DNA from: UBA11400 sp964473555
GTDB lineage: Bacteria; Bacteroidota; Rhodothermia; Balneolales; HLUCCA01
DNA length: 64,000 bases
NCBI GenBank assembly: GCA_964473555.1
Contig: CAYYPL010000006.1
Span: 141,568 to 205,567, forward strand
Reading direction: 5' to 3'
The translations under genes were made by a program, and so were the position numbers. Shown here in pieces: positions 26,438 through 35,134 of this stretch. The notes beneath the pieces are model-generated. The model saw only the letters and a list, made by a program, of their open reading frames with translations. It did not search any database and was not told where the DNA came from. Within the stretch, counting starts at the first letter, position 1; every line of letters begins with the position of its first letter.

Positions 26438-27034
26438 TCACTTCAATGCTTCTTGACCCGATACGTGTAGTGCGTGTTCGGTGAATCTGTGTCTGAGTTT
26501 GAAATCCACCAAACGTGAAAATGAGCGTTGATGTTGTTGGGGAACAAACAACTCCAGACGATGGGATTTGTTCAGACCAGTTTCATGGTCTCGATCCATA
26601 TACAGAAATACATAAAGCTTCCCGTTATGTGCGTCAAGTTCGATGTAATCACTGACGTTATTCCATGATATGGTTTGGGATGGATCATTGACATTTTTCA
26701 CGATCCCATAGTCCGTTACAAAACGCTTCGACAATTGAAAACTGGTCAGCCACCAGGTCAGTCCAATCCAGCTATAACACAGCATCATGGTCATTTCAGC
26801 ACGTTCCCCATGCTCAACGATGAGTAAAGATGAACTGAGAATGAAAACGAGAAAAATGGTCGCAAAAAGTGGGAATCCAAATACTTTACCAGCCCGCCAG
26901 CTGATCAGCGGATTTCTCAGACGCCAGGCGTTGGACACGGTGACCATAGCCATCAATGTGAATGCAACCGTAGCGAATGCAAGCATCACAAGCATCAGTA
27001 GTTGCAGTCCGGCTATGTTGGAAAAAAAACTCAT
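26438..27034 (-). CDS. membrane protein with possible PH-like domain
   Basis: A 198-residue protein with three or four membrane segments in the first 105 residues (LMLVMLAFATVAFTLMAMVT, VFGFPLFATIFLVFILSSSL, MMLCYSWIGLTWWLTSF). A beta-rich C-terminal half contains KRFVTDYGIVKNVNDPSQ, TISWNNVSDYIE and KSHRLELFVP. The V-T-D-x-G-I ... I-x-W-x-x-V pattern resembles bacterial PH-like domains of the YcxB/bPH kind. The function is not known. Its ATG overlaps the stop of the BatA-like gene by 4 bases, so the two are translationally coupled. Confidence 0.65.
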   Translation of the reverse strand: MSFFSNIAGLQLLMLVMLAFATVAFTLMAMVTVSNAWRLRNPLISWRAGKVFGFPLFATIFLVFILSSSLLIVEHGERAEMTMMLCYSWIGLTWWLTSFQLSKRFVTDYGIVKNVNDPSQTISWNNVSDYIELDAHNGKLYVFLYMDRDHETGLNKSHRLELFVPQQHQRSFSRLVDFKLRHRFTEHALHVSGQEALK

Positions 27035-29145
27035 GTGATTGTTTCCGCTTTATACCAGCGGGAGATGGCCATTTCAATAATCAGTAAACCAATCGCCGCA
27101 ATTACAAACCAGTACCAGATTTCGGCGCCAAATCCGGCGGTTCTGAGTTCCTGCCGAACTTCAGACAATGAACGGTCGCGCTGACCAAAGAACTGAACGA
27201 ATTCTGCTTTCGAGGCCAGTAGTTCAAAAGTAATCTCATCAGATAACGTATAAAAATCAGATTCTGATATGTTGTAGTTGGCTGCTACGTGAATATTTCT
27301 GGCTTCGGTGCGAATTTGATAGATACCGGGTTGCCATTCCGTCGCCGGATACGTCACTTTTTTAGATCCATCTCTAAGAAGCTCGACTTCTGGATAAAAG
27401 TCGGTTTGGGTATCAGATAGTACGATTCGGTCTCCATCTAAACGACCCGACCACACAAAAGGAAGGCCCAATTCGTGGGAGAGGAAGTCACCCTGATCTC
27501 CCGACATCGCATACAGGATTGTTCTGTAAAAAATGGGTACAAATAGTGGATTACCTGGAAAAGAGGACCAACCTGGGTCAGCCCCGACGGTTGAAATCAG
27601 TACGCGTCCGTTCCCAAAGCGATGATCGATTAGGATCGGTTCAGACAACTCACTTTGTAGTACGGTTATTGTGCCTGCCTGCGGATCCTGGTTATATCTC
27701 AGGTAATAAAACAATCCGGGAAGTTCGGTTGAAATGTCCTCATCTTCCTGCTTTTCAAAAATTTCTTCGATGATCGGATGTCCCTCTTTGAGACGGTCAA
27801 CACGAGCTACCGCTTCAAAGCTTCCATAAGAACCTCTGAATCCATTAATTTGACCCGCATTCAGGCGGTTCAATAGACGGTTGTACGAATTGAAATCGGC
27901 ACGCGGCGATGGAAACAGCACAAGCCCGCGACCGGATTGAACCGCGGTGACCAGACTTTCCTGAAGATCATCGGGAATTCGATCCAGACCGTTGAGAACA
28001 ATAACGTCAGCATCGCCAGGCTGTCCGGCTTCCTGATAGCTGGTACTAGATGATTGTTGTAGACGGATTCGTCCCTGTACCTGTTCCGCTGCCTGAAGTG
28101 CAGCAGTCAGGTACGTTGCTGCGCCCTCTGTGACCTCATTGATTAACAATACCTGGCGCACTTCAGGTACCTGTAGACTGAAAAAGTGTTTGTTGTCCGG
28201 TTGGAACTGATCTCCCTCTAGAAGAATGTCTCCTTTTAAAAATCCGCTACGGGTGGGTATCAGATCAAAATAGACTGTTTCGCTGGCACCAGGATCCAGA
28301 TTCAGCGGTTGTTGACCAACCAGCCTTTCGTCCACTTCCAAACTTACGAACGCGTTGTAAGCTGGCTGACGCCCTAAGTTGGATACCATCATCTCAATGG
28401 GAACAGAAACTCCCGGACCGGCTATGGTGCCCGCAGCTTTTACCGAGTGAACTACCAGATTTGAACCTGAATCGGATCCTAAAACGACATAACTCAATGG
28501 GACTTTCTTCAGCGACTCGGGTATCTCCAAAAACTGGGCATCTGCTACCAAACCTTCCTCGGTCGTAATTCGGTAAATCACGCTAAGGTCGCCAGACCAT
28601 GACGATACCAGTGCATCGAGGTTTTTGAAACGTTGATTGAGTAATGAACCGGAACGGGATATCTGTAGATCTGCAACATGCTCAGAAACCTGTGATGAAT
28701 TTAAGTATCCCGTCGCCATCAGATCTCCGTGGGTGGAAAAGATAGCAAACCTGTCCTGATCCCGTGCATCGGACGTCATAGAAAGAATCAATTCCTTGGC
28801 CTGATCCAGATAAGGGCCATCCGCATTTACTCGATCCATTCTAATTCCATTGTCAACCAGTATGATGTACAACGTAGCTGAAGATGCCGATGACCCTCCG
28901 ATTCCGGGTGGTAAAAATGGACGGGCGAGTGCTAAGGCCAGCATGATCAACGCCAATACACGAACGGCTAACAGTAACCAGCGCTTAAGTTTCAATCGCC
29001 TGATCGTGGATTTTTGAAGCTCAGAAAAGAACGAAAGTGTTGAAAAAGCGACCTTCTGCGGTTTTCGCAAGTTCAGGAAATGGATGATAACCGGTATCGC
29101 TACAGCCAGTAGTCCAAGTAAAAAAAATGGGGTTAAAAAAGTCAT
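27031..29145 (-). CDS. BatA-type membrane protein with degenerate VWA domain
   Basis: A 704-residue protein. The N-terminal BatA domain (FLTPFFLLGLLAVAIPVIIH, then FLNLRKPQKVAFSTLSFF) has two membrane helices, the second LLLAVRVLALIMLALALARP. A von Willebrand A-like domain follows at about 90-200; its MIDAS motif reads LVDNGIRMD instead of D-x-S-x-S, so metal binding is doubtful. Further on are a CARDB-like beta-sandwich (VPIEMMVSNLGRQPAYNAF) and a glutamine-amidotransferase-like region (IVLNGLDRIPDDLQESLV). A last helix lies near the C-terminus (FVIAAIGLLIIEMAIS). Such proteins accompany the Bat aerotolerance operon, but no batB/C/D or MoxR gene is here. Confidence 0.82.
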   Translation of the reverse strand: MTFLTPFFLLGLLAVAIPVIIHFLNLRKPQKVAFSTLSFFSELQKSTIRRLKLKRWLLLAVRVLALIMLALALARPFLPPGIGGSSASSATLYIILVDNGIRMDRVNADGPYLDQAKELILSMTSDARDQDRFAIFSTHGDLMATGYLNSSQVSEHVADLQISRSGSLLNQRFKNLDALVSSWSGDLSVIYRITTEEGLVADAQFLEIPESLKKVPLSYVVLGSDSGSNLVVHSVKAAGTIAGPGVSVPIEMMVSNLGRQPAYNAFVSLEVDERLVGQQPLNLDPGASETVYFDLIPTRSGFLKGDILLEGDQFQPDNKHFFSLQVPEVRQVLLINEVTEGAATYLTAALQAAEQVQGRIRLQQSSSTSYQEAGQPGDADVIVLNGLDRIPDDLQESLVTAVQSGRGLVLFPSPRADFNSYNRLLNRLNAGQINGFRGSYGSFEAVARVDRLKEGHPIIEEIFEKQEDEDISTELPGLFYYLRYNQDPQAGTITVLQSELSEPILIDHRFGNGRVLISTVGADPGWSSFPGNPLFVPIFYRTILYAMSGDQGDFLSHELGLPFVWSGRLDGDRIVLSDTQTDFYPEVELLRDGSKKVTYPATEWQPGIYQIRTEARNIHVAANYNISESDFYTLSDEITFELLASKAEFVQFFGQRDRSLSEVRQELRTAGFGAEIWYWFVIAAIGLLIIEMAISRWYKAETIT

Positions 29146-29281
29146 TTAGGTAAAAAGTACTTACTTTCACGGATGATTGTGCTATCTCAATCACCCGTAA
29201 TACTACGTTGAATCGAAATATTGACTCATTCAACACGTTAGTGGATTTAATATAACACTGTGAACTGAATTTCGTCTTTCA

Positions 29282-31978
29282 ATGAACAGACGATTTCCCC
29301 GATTAAATCTCATGAACGTATCGACAATTCGTCAATTTATCCTTCTTACGTTGGTAACTGTCTTTGGATGGTCATGCTCAGAGCCGCAGGTTGAGCATTG
29401 GGTTGAAGCCGTCCCCGAATCTACCCCTGCACTTTTCGTGTTGGATGGCCAAGAACCCTTAGATCTCAAGTTAAATAACCCATTGAGTGTGATTGTAGCT
29501 CAAGCCAGTCGAACCGATAACGCGGAAATTTTGCGACTAGTCAGTGAGTCAGGCCAGTCCGGATTATCTATCGAGGCCCTGGCAATCGTTCCATCAAACG
29601 CTGACGAATGGAAACCTGTTTGGATCATGAGGGCACCCAAAGGAACTGCAAAACAGGCCGGTATTCGCTACAGTCGCCCCCAAACAGCGTCGGGTTATTC
29701 TTTTCAAAAGACCCGAATCTATATGTTGTTTGTTTCGGATCGTCTTGTGATATATGCCCTCCAGTCCGGTAATTATATGTTCGTTTCTGAAAGCAGTTTT
29801 GCACTCGAGTCTTTTGCCAGAACTATTTCCGGTGGCGAAAACAGCCTTGATTTGACACCAAATGAACTCACCCCGGGTACATGGATGTTCAATCTTGTCC
29901 ATATGAGTAATTTGCTGGCAACCGAAACAGAGGTCCGATATCGTCCTCTGTTATCGGATAGATTTACTGGAAGTGGAATAGCAAAACTAACTGTTACTCA
30001 GGATCTTGCAGGAACACAGCTTTCGGGTACGATGAAGGTTGATCTGTCAAGGGCATCCAATCTGATAAGAGCACTTACGACCGCCAATCATCGAACCATA
30101 ATGGATCGATATGTATCTCAGGATGCCGCTTTGGCCGCTTTTTTCCATAGTAGGGCACTTCATCTTCCCGCATTGACTCAACCAACTGAACTGGATGATT
30201 TTTTAACGACAGGTGAATACGAACGTCAACGTTTCGATCATACCATGGGGAATCATGTTGCATTTGTGGCATTTGGTTCAAGTGGATTCCTGGGGGCCAG
30301 TGAATTTGCTTACATCAGGCAAGTTGAGCGTGCCGATCAACTCCGATCCGTTCTGGATGAATGGGCCCAGCTTGGGCTCGTTCAACGCGAGGCAGACCGG
30401 TACATCGTTGACAGTGTTGTAGTGTCGTGGCTGATTTCGGGCGGACTCTCAGAGATGGGTATTTTCCATCTGGCATTTGATAACGATATCCTGGTTGCGA
30501 CACAAAGACCTGCTTTGATATCAAAGCTATTCACAGATAAAGATCGGCGACGGACGCTGTTCTACACCGAAACCTACCTCAATGCACGGACCGCGTTCTC
30601 CGATGAAGTCGCCTCATTTATTTTTACCAGAAATGCATCTCTGTTCCAGTTCCTGCAACCGGTTTTGAATCCCATTCAAAGCACCGGACTAATCCTGGAT
30701 CAATTTGATGTAGGAGCACTTGCGTTACAACACGATCCCAATTCTGATTCTGTAAGGGTTGAATTCAAAACCTATCGGGTAGAGCTGGATTCACAACCCT
30801 ATAACGACCATTGGCTGGTACGTCTGGACGGAACAGATCTCTCCGGATTTCCGGTTTTAGCAGATATTGCTGGGACTCCGAGAACCGAGATGCTGATAGC
30901 AACAGAAGGGGGAATGGTTTCAGCCATTGCAGCGGATGGGACAACTGTGTTCAGGGTTTCAACAGGAACAGATAGACCCATTGGATCTCCCATTGTGGTA
31001 GATTGGTATGCAAACAAGCAAATGGCGGTGATTCAGGGTGCAGGTTCCAGAATTTATGGATGGAGTAACAATGGCGTGGCCCTACCGGGATTCCCCATCC
31101 AACTCAACGAAACGCTTACTGCGCCGATTCTCATCACGGATGTTACAGGGAATGGGATTCCTGAACTCATTGCGGCAACTTCCAACAGACAGCTACACGT
31201 GCTGAATCAGCGGGGTGAAAACATAAAAGGCTGGCCTCAATCATTAAATGCATCAATCCGAAACCAACCTCAAGTCGTGAGTTGGCTTGGTAGTACTTCT
31301 ATTGTTGCTTATTCAGAGAATGTCCTTTTCGCTTTCGAAACGAATGGATCTGTAAAATCCGGTTTCCCCCTATTTAACAGAGCGCCGTTTCGAGGGGAAT
31401 TTATGATTTACAATGACTATTTACTGGGTGGATTGGCTGACGGAACCCTGGTATCTATTGGACGCGGCACCCTGTTTCCGATTGGACTCGCGCCCATAAT
31501 TACCACTACGAGACAATCTGGTGGCGATCTTACCACCCAAGGCATCCCCCTGGCGGAGAATGGAATAGCCATCAGACCCACCGTGAGTACACATACCATT
31601 CGACTCGACTCAACCACCTCTGTCACTGAACCTGTAATCTTTGCCCTGTCTGATGCCGGTTCATTGTTTGGCGTCAATCTTCAGGGTCAACTTCGCTTTT
31701 CTGAATCTATCGGAAACCCGGCATTACCCGGTCACCCGCCTCTAGTCATAGATATTGACCGAAATGGTCAGGCCGAAATCATAGGAATCACATCATTCGG
31801 GCGAATGTACGCCTGGGAGCTTACCACAACAGAGCGGTTTTTAGAGATCCCAACAACAAATCTACACCGACCCATATTTGCAGATATCAACGGCAACGGA
31901 AATAACGAACTCATCGCTGGAACACAGGATGGGTTGAGAGCGTGGACTATGAATAGGGGAGTAGGGAGTAGGGAGTAG
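29282..31978 (+). CDS. large lipoprotein with C-terminal FG-GAP-like repeats
   Basis: An 898-residue protein. The signal sequence ends in VFGWSC, a Bacteroidota-style lipobox. Residues about 40-480 form a domain I cannot name; its use of paired scores of the form SPALFVLDGQ and DRLVIYALQSGNYMFVS resembles DUF3352-type proteins. Residues about 510-890 carry beta-propeller-like FG-GAP/VCBS repeats with a D-x-N-G-x-x-E core: ITDVTGNGIPELIAATSN, IDIDRNGQAEIIGITSFG and FADINGNGNNELIAGTQDG. The last seven residues and the stop codon are encoded by a heptanucleotide repeat, so the natural end may have been altered. There is no obvious partner gene. Confidence 0.75.
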   Translation: MNRRFPRLNLMNVSTIRQFILLTLVTVFGWSCSEPQVEHWVEAVPESTPALFVLDGQEPLDLKLNNPLSVIVAQASRTDNAEILRLVSESGQSGLSIEALAIVPSNADEWKPVWIMRAPKGTAKQAGIRYSRPQTASGYSFQKTRIYMLFVSDRLVIYALQSGNYMFVSESSFALESFARTISGGENSLDLTPNELTPGTWMFNLVHMSNLLATETEVRYRPLLSDRFTGSGIAKLTVTQDLAGTQLSGTMKVDLSRASNLIRALTTANHRTIMDRYVSQDAALAAFFHSRALHLPALTQPTELDDFLTTGEYERQRFDHTMGNHVAFVAFGSSGFLGASEFAYIRQVERADQLRSVLDEWAQLGLVQREADRYIVDSVVVSWLISGGLSEMGIFHLAFDNDILVATQRPALISKLFTDKDRRRTLFYTETYLNARTAFSDEVASFIFTRNASLFQFLQPVLNPIQSTGLILDQFDVGALALQHDPNSDSVRVEFKTYRVELDSQPYNDHWLVRLDGTDLSGFPVLADIAGTPRTEMLIATEGGMVSAIAADGTTVFRVSTGTDRPIGSPIVVDWYANKQMAVIQGAGSRIYGWSNNGVALPGFPIQLNETLTAPILITDVTGNGIPELIAATSNRQLHVLNQRGENIKGWPQSLNASIRNQPQVVSWLGSTSIVAYSENVLFAFETNGSVKSGFPLFNRAPFRGEFMIYNDYLLGGLADGTLVSIGRGTLFPIGLAPIITTTRQSGGDLTTQGIPLAENGIAIRPTVSTHTIRLDSTTSVTEPVIFALSDAGSLFGVNLQGQLRFSESIGNPALPGHPPLVIDIDRNGQAEIIGITSFGRMYAWELTTTERFLEIPTTNLHRPIFADINGNGNNELIAGTQDGLRAWTMNRGVGSRE

Positions 31979-31998
31979 GGAGTAGGGAGTAGGGAGTG
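31954..31998 (+). repeat. heptanucleotide tandem repeat, unit GTAGGGA (about 6 copies)
   Basis: One imperfect TAGGGGA unit, then five exact GTAGGGA units (31961-31995) and a partial GTGG. It starts inside the 3' end of the upstream coding sequence and runs directly into the left arm of a 14-bp palindrome. Confidence 0.95.
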
Positions 31999-32059
31999 GT
32001 ATGTTTTTGGATGCCTGTTTTTTTTGTAGAAAAAAACGTAGTGGACAAAAACATACCAC
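31996..32059. terminator. nested palindrome between convergent genes, probable bidirectional terminator
   Basis: Outer arms GTGGTATGTTTTTG (31996-32009) and CAAAAACATACCAC (32046-32059) match perfectly over 14 bp. The 36-base interior holds a second inverted repeat, GTTTTTT with AAAAAAC. The structure sits between the rightward FG-GAP gene and the leftward epimerase gene and can fold on either strand. Confidence 0.65.
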
Positions 32060-32093
32060 GAAACGTAAAGATTACTTACCTCTGTTAAGCATC

Positions 32094-32981
32094 TCAGCTT
32101 AGAATATCACGGAGGGCGCGTTCGAGATTAGGATGACGAAACGTGTAGCCATGTTCAAGTAGTTTACCAGGCACGGCTCGAAGTGATGCCAGAATGGAGG
32201 ACGCAGAATCGCCTACGGCAATCTTGAGCATAAACTCCGGAACTCGAAACCAGGACGGACGCCCCATCACCTTTCCTAAAGTCTTTGCAAATTCGTCCAT
32301 AGTGACAGGAGTTGGAGCTGAAATATTAACAGGGCCAGATATTTCCTGATTTTCTATACAGAACAACAACGCCTGAATCATATCATCCATGTGCACCCAG
32401 GGATAATACTGTGACCCCTGTCCCAGTGGACCGCCACCATACAACTTGAAAGGAATCAACATTTTTTGGAGCGCACCGTTGTCCGTTTGCTGTACAATTC
32501 CGATTCTTGCGAGTACCAGTCGAACCGTTGGATCGTCAAGTTTCTGTGCTTCATGCTCCCAGGCAACACAGACTTTGGCCAAAAAATCCTGTCCTGGAGG
32601 TTGCTTTTCATCAAGAATATCATCCCCTCGTGGGCCATAATATCCAACTGCCGATCCGGAAATAAATACTTTAGGTTTGTTAGTGGATGCTTTGATGGCA
32701 TGAACGATGCTTGATGTAGCTTTGATGCGGCTGTTCAGAATCGTACTACGAACACTTGGTGTCCAGCGGTTATCGAAAAGATTACTACCAGCAAGGTTAA
32801 TCACAACATCCACGGAATCCATTAAAGCCGGAAGATCATCCCATTTTGCGTAGGACACCCCTTTTTTCTTGTATTTACCCGGTGTACGGGTGACCACAGT
32901 AACGGTGTCTCCACGACTCAACAGTGTGTTTACAAGATAATTTCCGATAAATCCGGTTCCGCCGGTTATTAGTATATGCAT
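32094..32981 (-). CDS. TIGR01777-family NAD(P)-dependent epimerase-like protein
   Basis: A 295-residue extended short-chain dehydrogenase of the YfcH/SulA-like family. The nucleotide-binding loop is LITGGTGFIGNYLVNTLLSRG; DVVINLAGSNLFDNRW and SGSAVGYYGPRGDD (with the family's YYG) follow, then YYPWVHMDDMIQALLF. The C-terminal DUF1731 region has VPEFMLKIAVGDSASSILAS. The substrate is not known for the family. It is the last gene of a leftward group with the epimerase and cdsA. Confidence 0.88.
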   Translation of the reverse strand: MHILITGGTGFIGNYLVNTLLSRGDTVTVVTRTPGKYKKKGVSYAKWDDLPALMDSVDVVINLAGSNLFDNRWTPSVRSTILNSRIKATSSIVHAIKASTNKPKVFISGSAVGYYGPRGDDILDEKQPPGQDFLAKVCVAWEHEAQKLDDPTVRLVLARIGIVQQTDNGALQKMLIPFKLYGGGPLGQGSQYYPWVHMDDMIQALLFCIENQEISGPVNISAPTPVTMDEFAKTLGKVMGRPSWFRVPEFMLKIAVGDSASSILASLRAVPGKLLEHGYTFRHPNLERALRDILS

Positions 32982-33000
32982 AGAACTGACAACATAGATT

Positions 33001-34035
33001 CTATCCGCGTAGTTCGACTCCTAATCCATTTTTTTCTGGTAAATACACGTTAAGGTGTTCATCGAAACGGAGTCCGGTATAGGGATCGTGCGATATGAGC
33101 AGATGTCCATCTAAATCTGCATAGTCACACCAAAGGCTGACCAGCGCCGCCGCGGTATTTGCCAGTGAACTTTCAATCATACATCCTATCATGATTTGAA
33201 GCCCTGATTTTCTGGCTCCGTGGATCAACTGCAATGCACGCCGAATGGATCCTGTTTTCATAAGTTTGATGTTGATACCGTGAAAACAATGTGCCAATTC
33301 CGCTACCGATTCACGTCCGGTGAAGCTTTCGTCGGCCATAGTTAAAACCGGTGAGTATTTCTTGAGCTCGGCAAGTTCACTTTTCATCGACGAAGGCATG
33401 GGTTGTTCAATCATTTGGACATTCTTGTCGGCCAAAAATGACACCATTTGTCTGGCTCTGTCCAGGGTTTTCCAGCCTTCATTGGCATCCACCCAGATGG
33501 GCTTATCAGTACAAGTTCGAATCGTACGGATGATCTCTTCGTCCCGATCTGTACCCAGCTTAATTTTCAGGACCGGATAACGATCGGCTTCGGCAACACG
33601 GTCAGGTAACTTTTCAGTGGCATCGATACCAACTGTAAAACACGTTTGTGGGCCAAATCTGGATGGAGCATTCCACAAATCAAACAAGGGTACCTGAAGT
33701 TTTTTTCCGATCCAGTCGTACAGTGCCATCTCCAGCGCTACTTTAGCGGCATATTCACCCGGACCCGTTGCATCCATGGCCCGAAGAACATATTCCACAT
33801 CAAATGGATTTCGAAGCGCTCTCAAATCGAACGTGTTTAACCAGGTCATACAAGACTCCTGCGATTCGTGATACCTGGCATTCGGTGCTCCTTCACCAAT
33901 TCCAGTAATACCCTCAGCTTCCAGTTCTACCAACACATTTGCTGCTTTATCACGCGACCATCTGGAAATCGTAAATGTATGACGTAAGGGCAGATCAAGG
34001 GTACTGCTTCGCAGCTTAAAATGAACCATAGACAC
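33001..34035 (-). CDS. dipeptide (L-Ala-D/L-Glu) epimerase
   Basis: A 344-residue member of the enolase superfamily, muconate-lactonizing type. The catalytic framework is visible: LKIKLGTDRD (Lys-x-Lys), PIWVDANEGWK (Asp), QMIEQPMP (Glu), LTMADESFTG (Asp) and GINIKLMKTGSI (Lys on the opposite face). The spacing and DES-F-G fit L-Ala-D/L-Glu epimerases, which recycle murein peptides. Other dipeptide epimerase specificities remain possible. It lies 14 bases after cdsA on the same strand. Confidence 0.85.
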   Translation of the reverse strand: MSMVHFKLRSSTLDLPLRHTFTISRWSRDKAANVLVELEAEGITGIGEGAPNARYHESQESCMTWLNTFDLRALRNPFDVEYVLRAMDATGPGEYAAKVALEMALYDWIGKKLQVPLFDLWNAPSRFGPQTCFTVGIDATEKLPDRVAEADRYPVLKIKLGTDRDEEIIRTIRTCTDKPIWVDANEGWKTLDRARQMVSFLADKNVQMIEQPMPSSMKSELAELKKYSPVLTMADESFTGRESVAELAHCFHGINIKLMKTGSIRRALQLIHGARKSGLQIMIGCMIESSLANTAAALVSLWCDYADLDGHLLISHDPYTGLRFDEHLNVYLPEKNGLGVELRG

Positions 34036-34049
34036 AACTTTTTGAGGGT

Positions 34050-34853
34050 TTAGGCGAAGAAACTCAAATATAAAAACAGAACGGGTGCCGCCAGGAGCAG
34101 CGAATCAAATCGATCAAGAACGCCTCCGTGACCGGGGAATAAATTAGAGGTGTCTTTTACTCCAGCTGCCCGTTTCAACTTACTGGCAGCCAGGTCACCT
34201 ATGGGACCCACAACACTTATGATGATAATCAAAGGCCACAAATTGGATAGTTGAAATCCATCTACTACAACCATCGAAGTTGCTGCCCAAAGTCCTAATG
34301 CGCTTCCAAGAAACCCACCAGCAAAGCCTTCCCAGGTTTTCTTTGGACTCAAGTGCTGGGCCATCAGATGCCTGCCCAGATTTTTTCCAACGAAATACGC
34401 AAGTGTATCATTGCCCCAGATGGAAAACAACAAAATTAGCATGAAAAGGAACCCATGAGAGGGTTCCAGCCCCATTTCTCTGATGGCTACAAAGCTCAAC
34501 ACTCCGAGTGCAGGATAAATCGTACAGTAGAATGTACTCATAGTTCGATACATCTGCCGATGACCTCGATCCAACGTGTCGGCCGCGATCTGAACCACCG
34601 CCACACCCATAAACGACATTTTCAGCCACTCCGGAAACACTACTCCGAACATAAGTACCATCAAAGATGCATACGTTACCCACGCATTTGGCCTGAATCC
34701 CTGAAGATCCATAAGCTTAATCATCTCCCGTTGAATCAGCAGTCCTAAAATGAGCATCAGGCCGGCAAAGTAGTATCCTCCCAACCAGGAAACCGCTATA
34801 AAAAGGGGTCCACCAACTAGAGCGAACAGTATCCGTTTAACAAGCTCACTCAA
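34050..34853 (-). CDS. cdsA: phosphatidate cytidylyltransferase
   Basis: A 267-residue polytopic membrane enzyme that makes CDP-diacylglycerol from phosphatidic acid and CTP, the branch point of phospholipid synthesis. The family signature is at the C-terminus: ASKLKRAAGVKDTSNLFPGH, followed by GGVLDRFDSLL. Also seen is KKTWEGFAGGFLGS. Seven or eight hydrophobic segments are present. It begins 2 bases from the end of the DUF2007-like gene. Confidence 0.95.
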   Translation of the reverse strand: MSELVKRILFALVGGPLFIAVSWLGGYYFAGLMLILGLLIQREMIKLMDLQGFRPNAWVTYASLMVLMFGVVFPEWLKMSFMGVAVVQIAADTLDRGHRQMYRTMSTFYCTIYPALGVLSFVAIREMGLEPSHGFLFMLILLFSIWGNDTLAYFVGKNLGRHLMAQHLSPKKTWEGFAGGFLGSALGLWAATSMVVVDGFQLSNLWPLIIIISVVGPIGDLAASKLKRAAGVKDTSNLFPGHGGVLDRFDSLLLAAPVLFLYLSFFA

Positions 34854-34855
34854 TC

Positions 34856-35134
34856 TTACTCTCCGTTGTCACTGTCGTCAATTTCAAGCACTCCATTTTT
34901 CCAGTCATCTAGCGCTTGCATTGCTTTTGACTCCAATTCGCCGGGTACGTAAACATATACCATCGACATTTGACCCACATTCATATTGTATGCAGAATCT
35001 CTCTTGGAAAGAATTTGTGAATGGATATCCTGATCGGCAAAATAGCTTTTTACCATTTCAGCGTCGTACTCGGTACCTGTTTCGTACACACAAACCCATC
35101 CGTTTATATCGTCAGGTCTCAGCTCCTTGAACAT
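34856..35134 (-). CDS. DUF2007-like small protein
   Basis: A 92-residue soluble protein: GWVCVYETGTEYDAEMVKSY, FADQDIHSQILSKRD and a beta strand VYVYVPGELESKAMQALDDW. This matches the short DUF2007 fold (putative signal-transducing protein), whose role is unknown. An exact AGGAGG ribosome-binding site 6 bases before the ATG at 35134 fixes the start; it lies inside the 3' end of the CPBP protease gene, so the reading frames overlap by 23 bases. The tail is acidic (LEIDDSDNGE). Confidence 0.78.
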   Translation of the reverse strand: MFKELRPDDINGWVCVYETGTEYDAEMVKSYFADQDIHSQILSKRDSAYNMNVGQMSMVYVYVPGELESKAMQALDDWKNGVLEIDDSDNGE

